Shown here piece by piece: positions 1 to 7,060 of a stretch of 8,186 nucleotides of DNA. The stretch is from an uncultured Clostridia bacterium (GTDB taxonomy: Bacteria; Bacillota; Clostridia; TANB77; CAG-508), in the NCBI GenBank assembly GCA_947632745.1, contig CANRQH010000060.1, positions 1-8,186 on the forward strand, read 5' to 3'. Position 1 is the stretch's first letter. Each line of letters opens with the position of its first letter. A program made the translations under genes and the position numbers. Under the pieces are notes generated by a model. It saw only the letters and a program-made list of their open reading frames with translations, was not told the DNA's origin and did no database searches.

Positions 1-16
1 ATGGAGGAATATATAA

Positions 17-997
17 ATGATTGAAAGAGAAGCAAATCCACCATTTTTAAATGACTTTTTAGATTATATGATAACAATTCAAAATAAATCACCAAACACT
101 GTAAAAGAATATAATTATGATTTAGCAACTTTTCTAAAGTTTTTAAAAATACATTTTCATTTAAGTGAAGAAACTGAGCTTAATAAAATTGAGTATAATG
201 ATTTAGACTTAAATACTATTTCAAAAGTAAAATTAGAAGATTTGCATGCATTTTTAGCATATCTTACAAGTAACTATAATAGTAAACCTGCAACTCGTTC
301 AAGAAAAATTTCTAGCTTAAGGGTTTTCTTTAATTACCTTTGTCTTAAAAATCACATAACCATTAACCCAACTCAAAACTTAGAAACTCCCAAACTTGGA
401 AAACGTCTTCCTAAATACTTATCTTTGGAACAAAGCAAAAAGCTTTTAGAAGTATCAGATAATGAAGATAATAGAAACAATGAACGTGACCATGCAATTA
501 CAACTCTATTTTTAAACTGTGGCATGCGTTTATCCGAGCTTGTCGGAATTAATATAAAAGATATTAATTTTGATGAATGTCAATTAAATGTTATAGGTAA
601 AGGAAATAAAGAAAGAACTATATATCTAAATAAAGCTTGCCTTAAAGCAATTACAGAATATATGACAGTTCGCCCAAAAGAAGGTGTAAAAAAAGATAAT
701 AAAGATTCTGACAAAGCTCTTTTTTTAAGTGAAAGGCGTCAAAGAATTGGAAAAAGAACTGTTCAAGATATAATCTATAAAGAACTTCGCTTAGCAGGAA
801 TTGACACAGATAAATACTCTGTTCATAAATTACGTCATACTGCTGCAACTCTTATGTATCAATATGGAGGTGTTGATATTAGAGCCCTTCAAGAATTACT
901 TGGTCATGAAAGTATTTCTACTACAGAAATTTATACTCATGTAAGTAATGAACAAGTAAGAAATGCTGTTGAAAGCAACCCTTTAGCTAATCTTTAA
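17..997 (+). CDS. xerC: Tyrosine recombinase, XerC/XerD type
   Basis: Site-specific tyrosine recombinase of the Xer family, which in most bacteria resolves chromosome dimers at dif by strand cleavage through a 3'-phosphotyrosine. The 326-residue length is slightly above the usual 295-300. Residues 8-115 form the N-terminal helical core-binding domain (SAM-like) and about 135-310 the catalytic domain. The full catalytic set is visible: R171 (CGMRLSEL), K195 (GKGNKER), H270 and R273 (HKLRH), H297 (LLGHES) and nucleophile Y306 (EIYTHV). The VQELLGH-like string and the NPLA end favour XerC over XerD. A lysine/aspartate-rich insertion lies near 221-233. GGAGG at 3-7 is 9 nt before the ATG. The 16 bases upstream are open in frame 3 to a TGA at 18-20 that would overlap this ATG as ATGA, so an upstream coupled gene is possible but not shown. 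A phage or element integrase is a less likely alternative, since no other mobile genes are seen. Confidence 0.93.
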   Translation: MIEREANPPFLNDFLDYMITIQNKSPNTVKEYNYDLATFLKFLKIHFHLSEETELNKIEYNDLDLNTISKVKLEDLHAFLAYLTSNYNSKPATRSRKISSLRVFFNYLCLKNHITINPTQNLETPKLGKRLPKYLSLEQSKKLLEVSDNEDNRNNERDHAITTLFLNCGMRLSELVGINIKDINFDECQLNVIGKGNKERTIYLNKACLKAITEYMTVRPKEGVKKDNKDSDKALFLSERRQRIGKRTVQDIIYKELRLAGIDTDKYSVHKLRHTAATLMYQYGGVDIRALQELLGHESISTTEIYTHVSNEQVRNAVESNPLANL

Positions 998-1008
998 ATA
1001 TTACAATA

Positions 1009-1044
1009 AAAAAATCATCACTCTAATTTAGTGGTGATTTTTTT
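1009..1044. terminator. Bidirectional Rho-independent terminator between convergent genes
   Basis: A-rich 5' arm (1009-1022, ending TCATCACT) pairs with AGTGGTGA plus a T tract (1030-1044) around a 7-nt loop, with one G-U wobble. The A tract on one side and T tract on the other make it a terminator in both directions. It sits 11 nt after the recombinase stop and also downstream of the permease gene that arrives from the opposite strand. The same 5' arm is also perfectly complementary to AGTGATGATTTTTT at 1105-1118. Confidence 0.85.
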
Positions 1045-1147
1045 AAGTTCTCAGAGGCATCATGTCTTTGTTCTTATTTACCGCTTCTGCTCCTAATTAA
1101 TTATAGTGATGATTTTTTTCTTAAGTCCCCAAATGCATCATTCTTTG
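1022..1147. repeat. Imperfect tandem duplication of a terminator arm and gene 3' end
   Basis: Two related stretches of about 45 bp start at 1030 and 1105. Both read AGTG(G/A)TGA, then a run of seven T, then AAGT, a variable middle, GCATCA and TCTTTG. Both are preceded by a CTAATT string. The second copy covers the permease stop codon (TCA at 1138-1140) and its last two codons; the first lies between the genes. The likely origin is a tandem duplication of a gene end with half of its terminator, followed by divergence. The remaining 1071-1104 shows no recognisable feature. Confidence 0.6.
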
Positions 1148-1953
1148 CTAAACTTATAATAATATGTTTTTATATCAGGATAAAGATTTTTAATAAAAAT
1201 AATATTGCCATTTACATCTGTTACAGTTAACCTTGGAAAAGTTCTTAACATCTTTTCATTATCAAAAAATTTATTTATAACCCAAACTCTATATTCATTG
1301 TTGTAAATTTTATCATAAGCTTTATCTACATATGCTTGGTTTTTAACTTCAATATTATTTTCTTTAATAGTTCTTATTGTAAAATATGATAATGCTATAG
1401 CTGTTGAAATACAGTCTATAAGCATTAATAATATTGAAATACTAACAACTACTTTTAAAAACTTAATATTTAATTTTCGTTTTATAAAATTAATTAAATT
1501 ATCTACTTTTGGATTTAAAGATATCATAAGATAAAGTCCTAAAAATCCCCAAAAAACAGCATATAGTAAGCATATTCTTCCATTAATATTAAGTGGCATA
1601 TTTGAGTAATCCCACCATTTTATATGAAATAGCTTTTCTCCTATAAAACTCACTACATATTCTGTAATTGAACCAACTATACATCCTCCAATAAACAATC
1701 TATTGTAACTTTTTTTGAAATATTGAAGTGAAAGTATCATTATAATTGCACCTATTCCATATATTGCACAAAATGGACCATATAAAAAACTTTGCCTACT
1801 TTCTATTACACCATATCTTGCAATTCCAAATAAAGTTTCTACAATATAACCTATTACACTATATATTATAAAATACGCAAATATTCTCCATATACTTATA
1901 CCAAGTATCTTAAAACTTTTTTCTTCATTTTTTACTTGTTCAAATTCTTCCAA
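1138..1953 (-). CDS. Membrane protein, putative ABC transporter permease family (PF06541, CmpB-like)
   Basis: 271-residue integral membrane protein. Hydrophobic segments fall near 23-42, 61-77, 86-104, 126-145 and 165-190, followed by a polar tail of about 80 residues. The strings FLYGPFCAIYGIGA (56-69), TEYVVSFIGEKLF (97-109), WWDYS (113-117) and NINGRICL (122-129) are the hallmark of the PF06541 family, named a putative ABC-transporter permease, though its transport role is poorly proven. No ATPase gene is adjacent. The start is TTG at 1951-1953: it has an excellent AGAGGAG site (1960-1966) 6 nt upstream, and the first in-frame ATG (residue 72) would delete two membrane helices. It begins 1 nt after the TAA of the upstream gene, whose last codons carry the ribosome binding site, so translation is probably coupled. 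Last gene of the four-gene operon; it ends at the shared terminator. Its role as exporter or membrane partner of the operon's product is inference. Confidence 0.85.
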   Translation of the reverse strand: MEEFEQVKNEEKSFKILGISIWRIFAYFIIYSVIGYIVETLFGIARYGVIESRQSFLYGPFCAIYGIGAIIMILSLQYFKKSYNRLFIGGCIVGSITEYVVSFIGEKLFHIKWWDYSNMPLNINGRICLLYAVFWGFLGLYLMISLNPKVDNLINFIKRKLNIKFLKVVVSISILLMLIDCISTAIALSYFTIRTIKENNIEVKNQAYVDKAYDKIYNNEYRVWVINKFFDNEKMLRTFPRLTVTDVNGNIIFIKNLYPDIKTYYYKFSKE

Positions 1954-1954
1954 A

Positions 1955-3154
1955 TTAATCTCCTCTATCTTTTTTTCTTATATTTTCTATAACATTATCA
2001 ATATTTTTATTTGATGCTTTACAAAAAAATTCGTTTTTACATTTATATATAGGATATATTCTATATATGTTATCTACAGGTGTAAGTACTACTTGTATAC
2101 TAGTTGAAGGATTTACAAATACATCCCTAAGGTGAAATACCTCATGTTTATCATTAAAAGTATTTTTATTTCCTATAACTGTTGCATGAATATGCCCTCT
2201 TCGCTCATACTGTCTACCACCAGTAAATTCCTTCCATTCTGGCTCATACCTATCATATTTTGTTCCAACACCATACATTATGTCAGTATTTTCAAGTTTG
2301 AATAATTGTTCTAACCCAATATCAGTAGCTTCTTGTAATACTTTAAAAGCTTTTTCAGGCATATGTCTTAAAACTCTTCCTTTAATTTTTGTACTATTTG
2401 TATCACTTTTACTCTGAATGCAAACTTGTATAGCGTAAGAAGACAATTTTAGTCTTGTAGCTAATTCATTTAAAACATCTAAAAAGCTAACTTCGTCTTT
2501 TTTAGGTTCTATTTTTATTAATATACATTTTGAGTTTTCTAATCCACAATCATCAAGAAATGTAGTGTGTGAATATACAATCCTCTCTTCTCTTAAAAAT
2601 ATTTTGTCTTTATCATAAAGACTAATACTTGTACTATATTCTTTTCCATTTGGTAAATATCCACTAACATTCTGAGAGATACCGCTTCCATCCACTCCAT
2701 TAATCAAAGAACTTTCATATACTTCTCCACCTGGATGGAAGTCATTTTCTCTTGCACCAGAACATCCAAATCTTAAATATTGCTTATTCTTATCTAATAA
2801 ATTTAATTTTAGCAATATTTTTCTTACTAAATCATCATTGAATACTTGAGAGTTTGCAAATATAAAATTATCTATTCCATTCATATCAACAATAAATGAT
2901 TCTTCGCTTCCATACTTAACATTCAAATTTATATCTTCATTCAATTCACAAATTTTACATTTTGCATCATTTAAATCAATTATTTTGTCTTTACATTCAT
3001 TATAACTGTTTTTAAAATTTCTTTTTATAATCATATAGTATTCGTTCTGTACTTCAGCTATCCATACATCTTCTTTATACAATTTTATATCTACATCTTC
3101 TAAATCTTTTATTGCCCTAACTTTTAAAAGTTTGTTGTCCTGAATTAATTTCAT
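1955..3154 (-). CDS. Unrecognised conserved-looking protein with HxH and HExxH motifs
   Basis: 399-residue soluble protein with no signal peptide or membrane segment; I do not recognise its family. Residues 1-120 are charged and include a C-x2-C pair (C66, C69). Residues 127-175 are rich in Gly/Ser and look conserved (FGCSGAREN, HPGG at 140-143, NGVDGSG, NVSGYLPNG). The C-terminal third, 290-372, holds YGVGTKYDRYEPEW, a RRGHIHATVIG stretch with H321 and H323, then HEVFH at 337-341 and VNPSTSIQ, followed by beta-like IQVVLTPV and IYRIYPIYK. The histidines could bind a metal. HEVFH matches the HExxH zinc-protease pattern, but the surroundings look beta-rich rather than helical, so a protease is only one option. 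The ATG has AGGAG (3167-3171) at a rather long 12-nt spacing. It lies 21 nt after the Cof-type phosphatase and 1 nt before the permease, hence probably an enzyme of the same pathway. Confidence 0.8.
   Translation of the reverse strand: MKLIQDNKLLKVRAIKDLEDVDIKLYKEDVWIAEVQNEYYMIIKRNFKNSYNECKDKIIDLNDAKCKICELNEDINLNVKYGSEESFIVDMNGIDNFIFANSQVFNDDLVRKILLKLNLLDKNKQYLRFGCSGARENDFHPGGEVYESSLINGVDGSGISQNVSGYLPNGKEYSTSISLYDKDKIFLREERIVYSHTTFLDDCGLENSKCILIKIEPKKDEVSFLDVLNELATRLKLSSYAIQVCIQSKSDTNSTKIKGRVLRHMPEKAFKVLQEATDIGLEQLFKLENTDIMYGVGTKYDRYEPEWKEFTGGRQYERRGHIHATVIGNKNTFNDKHEVFHLRDVFVNPSTSIQVVLTPVDNIYRIYPIYKCKNEFFCKASNKNIDNVIENIRKKDRGD
1960..1966 (-). promoter_or_regulatory. Ribosome binding site inside upstream gene, fixing the TTG start
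   Basis: Minus-strand AGAGGAG, 6 nt before TTG, lies within the last codons of the 399-residue gene. It is what supports the non-ATG start of the permease and implies translational coupling. Confidence 0.75.
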
Positions 3155-3175
3155 AGTTTATTATATCTCCTATTT

Positions 3176-3937
3176 CTATAATATACCTTTTTCAATATAT
3201 TTTGCAACCCCATCATTGTCATTTGTATCTGTTACAATACTTGCTATTTGCTTAATACTATTTTCTGCATTCCCCATGGCAACACCAATTCCCGCATTTT
3301 TTATCATATCAAAATCATTATAATCATCCCCGAAAGCAATTACATTTTCTGCTTTTATTCCTATCTTTTCTGTTATTGATTTTATGCTCATCCATTTAGA
3401 AGATTCAATATTCATAATTTGACAAAGAGTTCCTTCATCTGTAATTATTCCCTTGCATGAAGTTGGCAAACTTTCTAGTAATTCTTTTTTAATTGGACTT
3501 TTACTACATACTATTACTTTATAGGCTTTTTCAAACTTCATTTCTTCCAAATCTACTATTTGGTTTGGAGCATTTCCAAAAAAATCTGATGTATCAAAAT
3601 TAGAATATAATGTATCATCTATTTCTATACTTATTTGATTATATCCAAATTTTTGGGCAATTTTCATTATCTCTAAAGTATCTTGCTTAGTCATTTGCTT
3701 TTTATATAATATTTGTTTCCCATCAAAAATACATGCTCCATTATAACAAATAATTGGATTGTTTCTTAATACTTCTGGTACATACTTATAAGCATCTCTT
3801 GGTGGTCTTGCAGTTGCAAATAGTATCTTATTATTTTTTTCTTTGAATTTTAATAATGTATTTATTGTATATTGTGACACTGTCTTGTCTTTTCTTAAAA
3901 GGGTTCCATCTAAATCTAAAACAACTATTTTTTCCAT
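3176..3937 (-). CDS. Cof-type HAD-IIB family phosphatase
   Basis: 253-residue HAD-superfamily hydrolase of the Cof/YidA group, which removes phosphate from small phosphorylated metabolites (sugar phosphates, nucleotides, flavin precursors) in the cytoplasm. All four motifs are present: nucleophile D8 and acid D10 in VVLDLDGTLL; T42 in FATARP; K181 in SSKWMSIK; and GDDYND (203-208) for Mg2+. The C2B cap lies between about 80 and 175. The C-terminal GIGVAMGNA and TDTNDNDGVA strings are typical of the group, and the protein is full length. The ATG at 3935-3937 is preceded by AGAGGAG. It starts 22 nt after the fusion gene and is followed 21 nt later by the 399-residue gene, so it belongs to the operon. 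The first gene already carries a different HAD domain, so this one probably acts on a later intermediate. Substrate unknown. Confidence 0.93.
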   Translation of the reverse strand: MEKIVVLDLDGTLLRKDKTVSQYTINTLLKFKEKNNKILFATARPPRDAYKYVPEVLRNNPIICYNGACIFDGKQILYKKQMTKQDTLEIMKIAQKFGYNQISIEIDDTLYSNFDTSDFFGNAPNQIVDLEEMKFEKAYKVIVCSKSPIKKELLESLPTSCKGIITDEGTLCQIMNIESSKWMSIKSITEKIGIKAENVIAFGDDYNDFDMIKNAGIGVAMGNAENSIKQIASIVTDTNDNDGVAKYIEKGIL

Positions 3938-3959
3938 TTTATTCTCCTCTACTATTATA

Positions 3960-6935
3960 CTAATTTACTTTTTTACTATCATAAAATATATTTTCATCTA
4001 TTTTATTAAAAAATTCTTTCCATTCTGCCATTTTTGTACTAGATTTTCTTATTTTTGCTTGATATACCTTACCTCTATATTTTATTTTTTGATACTTTTG
4101 TTCATTTGTTTCCATTTCAACTGTATTTTGCATATCAATTCCCTTTATTTTTATATTGTATTTAGAAATTACTTTTAAATATTCTTCCATCTGCTGAACT
4201 GTTGTATCATCTGCAAGGATGATAGGAACATTATTATTTTCCATTACTTTTGCTAAATGTTTTAAAATCGACACTCTATCTATACTTTCTTTATAATTTT
4301 CTGAATATGTAATTAAATCTGGCTGATGTTTCGATAAATCTAAAAGAATATAGTCTGTTTTTGGATTTAATATATCGTTCATTTTCCAAAAATATTCTTT
4401 AAAATCTCTCTGGAACAATCCTATTGTTACTATTATCTTTTCAGACAAGTTTTTCTTTATTTTCTCAATATAATTTTTATCTGTTCTGTGCTGAAGCTGT
4501 ATATATATCTTTTCCTTAGGCAATTCATATTTTTCACAAGTTTTCATCATATTTTCGATACTTAATGCTCTTTCAAAAAGTATTGCTTGTTTCATATTTT
4601 TCGGGATAATTCTTTGTATATCCCTTATACTATTTAATTCTAATAGACCAATAGGTAAATCTTCTTCAATTTCGAAATCACTTTCTAAAGGAGTATATTT
4701 TAACTCATTCTTTAAATACTTAATTCTATCTGGGTAAACTGCATGTATTCCTATCATATTTGCCCCATTTTGTACTGCAATTTTTAAATCTTGAACATTC
4801 TGTATTCTACAAATTTTAAATATATAATTTTTATTTTTTATTCCTATAGTTAAATCCTCTACTTCATGTATTTTATCTATATTATAATATATATCTTGTA
4901 ATATCTTTGATTTTTCACTTGTATTCCATGTATTAAATGCAGTAATATATTCTTCTATTGGATAAAAATCTAATACTTGCCTCCAATTTGATACTAAAAT
5001 TTCACTTTTTTTATTAAATAAATTGTTTACTATATTATCATAATTAATTGATGGAACTCCTGCATATACCCTATTACCTATTTGTTGTACGAAATTTTTA
5101 CATAAGTCTAATGTTTTAAAAGTTGTAACATTATTGTCTAAAAGTAATATTGTGCTTTTACCTTTTTTTATTTCTTCTACATATTTTTTATAAATATTAG
5201 GAATAAATTTGAAAATACAAAAATCTATATCCCTTTGTCTTCTATTTTCTCTTATTTCTTGCTTTGAACTAAAATGACTATTAAGTATTTGCGGAGTTTT
5301 TTTCTTTTTTAACACCATTTTCATATAAGATACAGTAGCAAATCCTAAATCTATACCACCATATGGCATAGATATAATATAATCTGGAGTTATATTTCTT
5401 TTTTCCATATCATCTACAATAGATTTTACAAATTTAAATATTATAATATTATTATCTAGTTCTCTCATTGTTTTGTATATTTTTACATGTTGAGGTAATG
5501 TTTTAAGTATTTCTAATTGTTTTAATTGTAATAAAACTTTATCTATTAATTCTATCATTTTGGTATCTTGATAAATATAAGCATACAATAAATCACTTAC
5601 ATCTTGCGTTATTTGTATTATTTTCTTATGCTCTTTTTCATATAAATCATTATTATTTAAATTATTTTGCTCTATTAAATTTAAAAGAAATAGCATTCCT
5701 TCTAATAAATGATCTATAAAAGAATAAATAATTACTTGTTCATAATAGTTTAATGAATTGGCCATTATTTTTTCTTTATTTATTATATCTAAGGCATTTA
5801 TAGATATATTCATCAATTCTTTCCATCTATCATTTAAAGGTCTATCATCTAAGAAAATATATTGTGGTAACCAATTATAATATGATTTTCCTCTTAAATA
5901 AACTATATTCTCTTTTTCAAATATCACTTTAGTTATACAATTCATAAATATTTCTTTGTTTTTATCATCTTTTATCTTTGCTATTAAGTTATTTAATGCT
6001 ACGTTATATATTTTTTTAGATATTGATGTAATACCAATTTCATTTGTATCTTTGGACATTCTATCCAAAAATATAGGCATTTTTATATTATTTTTATTTA
6101 ATCCTACAAATGAATCTTCATTTATCAAGCTCTCTTTTGCAGATTCTTCTGTTATACTATCTATATATTGATTCCAAGTTGCATTAGATGGTTGATTATA
6201 TTTATGTTCAATATTTAAGGCTATTCCGCCATTTTGCCTTACAATATCAAAAAGATAATTATTTTCCTTGGAATCATCAGCTAAAAATCTTATTTTTCCT
6301 CCCATTTTTATAATTGATTCAATAACTTTCTGTTTTTCAAATTGATCCATATGGAAAGTCTCTTTTATACTTCCTTTATTGAATTTAACTTTTGAACCAA
6401 TAACAGAATAATTTAATTTGCCTAGGTTAGTTTGGTTAATTATTCCATCTACTACACCTTGAATAAAAGGCTCATATCCAGCTGTTAAAAATAATATTTT
6501 TAAATTGCTTCCATAATAAATTGATAAATATTTTATATATTTTATTGCATTATCATAAATCTTTACTAACTTTTTTGCAGTGTATATACCTGCTATATAA
6601 AATCTCCAACTGTTGGTATAATCTCCTTCTTTACAATATATATCTACATCTATAATTTGTTTTACTTTTTTTATATATTTAGAATCTATAACTTTTTCTA
6701 TTAAACTTAGGGTATTTGTTCTGAATTCTTTTAATTTCTCTTTTGTTGGATTTAAAAAAGTTTTATCATTTATTTCTATAAATTTTTTTATATTTTCCTT
6801 TGATATAAGTAAATTTTCAGTTATACATGCTTGATACCATGAGGTAGTATTAATTATTGTTCTATCAACATCCAATATTACTATATCATTATCCATATTA
6901 ATTAGATTTTTAATTTCATTACTAATTTGCTTCAT
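3960..6935 (-). CDS. Three-domain fusion: HAD phosphatase-like, PRTase-like and TrpF-like TIM barrel
   Basis: 991-residue cytoplasmic protein, first gene of the operon. Residues 16-245 are a HAD domain of the phosphoserine-phosphatase type: D22/D24 in ILDVDRTI, T151 in LFLTAGYE, a lysine near 201-203, and acidic D220/D221 in RFLADDSKEN. Residues about 300-500 are mainly helical and unrecognised, with an aromatic-rich YNWLPQYIFLDD patch near 353-364. Residues 515-640 look like a PRTase: ISMPYGGIDLGFA (521-533), then the PRPP-loop-like ILLLDNNVTTFKT (596-608), where the usual DD is DN and the usual Gly is Phe. Residues 703-945 align with phosphoribosylanthranilate isomerase: FKICRIQNVQD (C709), NGANMIGI, YIQLQ, YILLDL (D866), GIDMQNTVE. 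Its phosphate-binding glycines are replaced. A lysine-rich tail follows. AAGGAG is 7 nt from the ATG. The multidomain reading is firm for HAD, good for TrpF-like, moderate for PRTase. Function unknown; a ribose-phosphate-based biosynthetic role is inferred. Confidence 0.85.
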   Translation of the reverse strand: MKQISNEIKNLINMDNDIVILDVDRTIINTTSWYQACITENLLISKENIKKFIEINDKTFLNPTKEKLKEFRTNTLSLIEKVIDSKYIKKVKQIIDVDIYCKEGDYTNSWRFYIAGIYTAKKLVKIYDNAIKYIKYLSIYYGSNLKILFLTAGYEPFIQGVVDGIINQTNLGKLNYSVIGSKVKFNKGSIKETFHMDQFEKQKVIESIIKMGGKIRFLADDSKENNYLFDIVRQNGGIALNIEHKYNQPSNATWNQYIDSITEESAKESLINEDSFVGLNKNNIKMPIFLDRMSKDTNEIGITSISKKIYNVALNNLIAKIKDDKNKEIFMNCITKVIFEKENIVYLRGKSYYNWLPQYIFLDDRPLNDRWKELMNISINALDIINKEKIMANSLNYYEQVIIYSFIDHLLEGMLFLLNLIEQNNLNNNDLYEKEHKKIIQITQDVSDLLYAYIYQDTKMIELIDKVLLQLKQLEILKTLPQHVKIYKTMRELDNNIIIFKFVKSIVDDMEKRNITPDYIISMPYGGIDLGFATVSYMKMVLKKKKTPQILNSHFSSKQEIRENRRQRDIDFCIFKFIPNIYKKYVEEIKKGKSTILLLDNNVTTFKTLDLCKNFVQQIGNRVYAGVPSINYDNIVNNLFNKKSEILVSNWRQVLDFYPIEEYITAFNTWNTSEKSKILQDIYYNIDKIHEVEDLTIGIKNKNYIFKICRIQNVQDLKIAVQNGANMIGIHAVYPDRIKYLKNELKYTPLESDFEIEEDLPIGLLELNSIRDIQRIIPKNMKQAILFERALSIENMMKTCEKYELPKEKIYIQLQHRTDKNYIEKIKKNLSEKIIVTIGLFQRDFKEYFWKMNDILNPKTDYILLDLSKHQPDLITYSENYKESIDRVSILKHLAKVMENNNVPIILADDTTVQQMEEYLKVISKYNIKIKGIDMQNTVEMETNEQKYQKIKYRGKVYQAKIRKSSTKMAEWKEFFNKIDENIFYDSKKVN

Positions 6936-6942
6936 AAGTCAT

Positions 6943-6948
6943 CTCCTT
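6943..6948 (-). promoter_or_regulatory. Ribosome binding site of the fusion gene
   Basis: Minus-strand AAGGAG lies 7 nt before the ATG at 6933-6935, fixing the start of the 991-residue protein. Confidence 0.85.
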
Positions 6949-7004
6949 CATTTTAATCTAATCATATGTATATTTTATTTTACAATCTTGCTTGCAATAA
7001 CCAC

Positions 7005-7033
7005 ATTATACTATTTTTCTTGATCTTTGTAAA
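7005..7033 (-). promoter_or_regulatory. Sigma-A-type promoter of the four-gene operon
   Basis: On the minus strand, TTTACA (7028-7033) and a perfect TATAAT (7005-7010) are 17 nt apart. Transcription would start near 6998, giving a leader of about 60 nt before the fusion gene. No second promoter is obvious inside the operon, where gaps are only 1-22 nt. The leader contains a near-direct repeat ATTGCAA/ATTGTAA, too short to call an operator. No terminator separates this promoter from the upstream gene fragment, so read-through from further up is possible. Confidence 0.8.
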
Positions 7034-7060
7034 TATTTTTATTAATTATGATGTACATTT

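Noticed and set aside
651..848. Minus-strand open frame of 65 codons
   Set aside because: Antisense to the catalytic domain of the tyrosine recombinase, whose active-site residues are all present.
17..997. Treating the recombinase as the integrase of a mobile island carrying the operon
   Set aside because: It resembles chromosomal XerC most closely, and no tRNA gene, attachment-site duplication, excisionase or other mobile genes are seen.
3843..4178. Plus-strand open frame of 111 codons, very hydrophobic and Phe/Ile-rich
   Set aside because: It lies antisense over the start of the Cof phosphatase and end of the fusion gene, both well supported; the hydrophobicity comes from the complement of Lys/Asn-rich codons, and there is no ribosome site.
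4098..4830. Reading the C-terminal barrel as the housekeeping tryptophan enzyme TrpF
   Set aside because: No other trp genes are near, the domain is fused to HAD and PRTase-like domains, and the phosphate-binding glycine loops are gone.
5956..6171. Plus-strand open frame of 71 codons
   Set aside because: Antisense shadow of the fusion gene, no ribosome site and no recognisable protein.
6960..7004. ATTGCAA/ATTGTAA direct repeat in the operon leader as a repressor operator
   Set aside because: Seven-base matches with one mismatch are expected by chance in such AT-rich sequence, and no regulator gene is adjacent.
1138..7033. Calling the operon a tellurite-resistance (Ter) linked metabolite operon
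   Set aside because: No TerD, TerC, ATP-grasp, PELOTA or TRSP-type domain is visible; only the general enzyme classes are shared.
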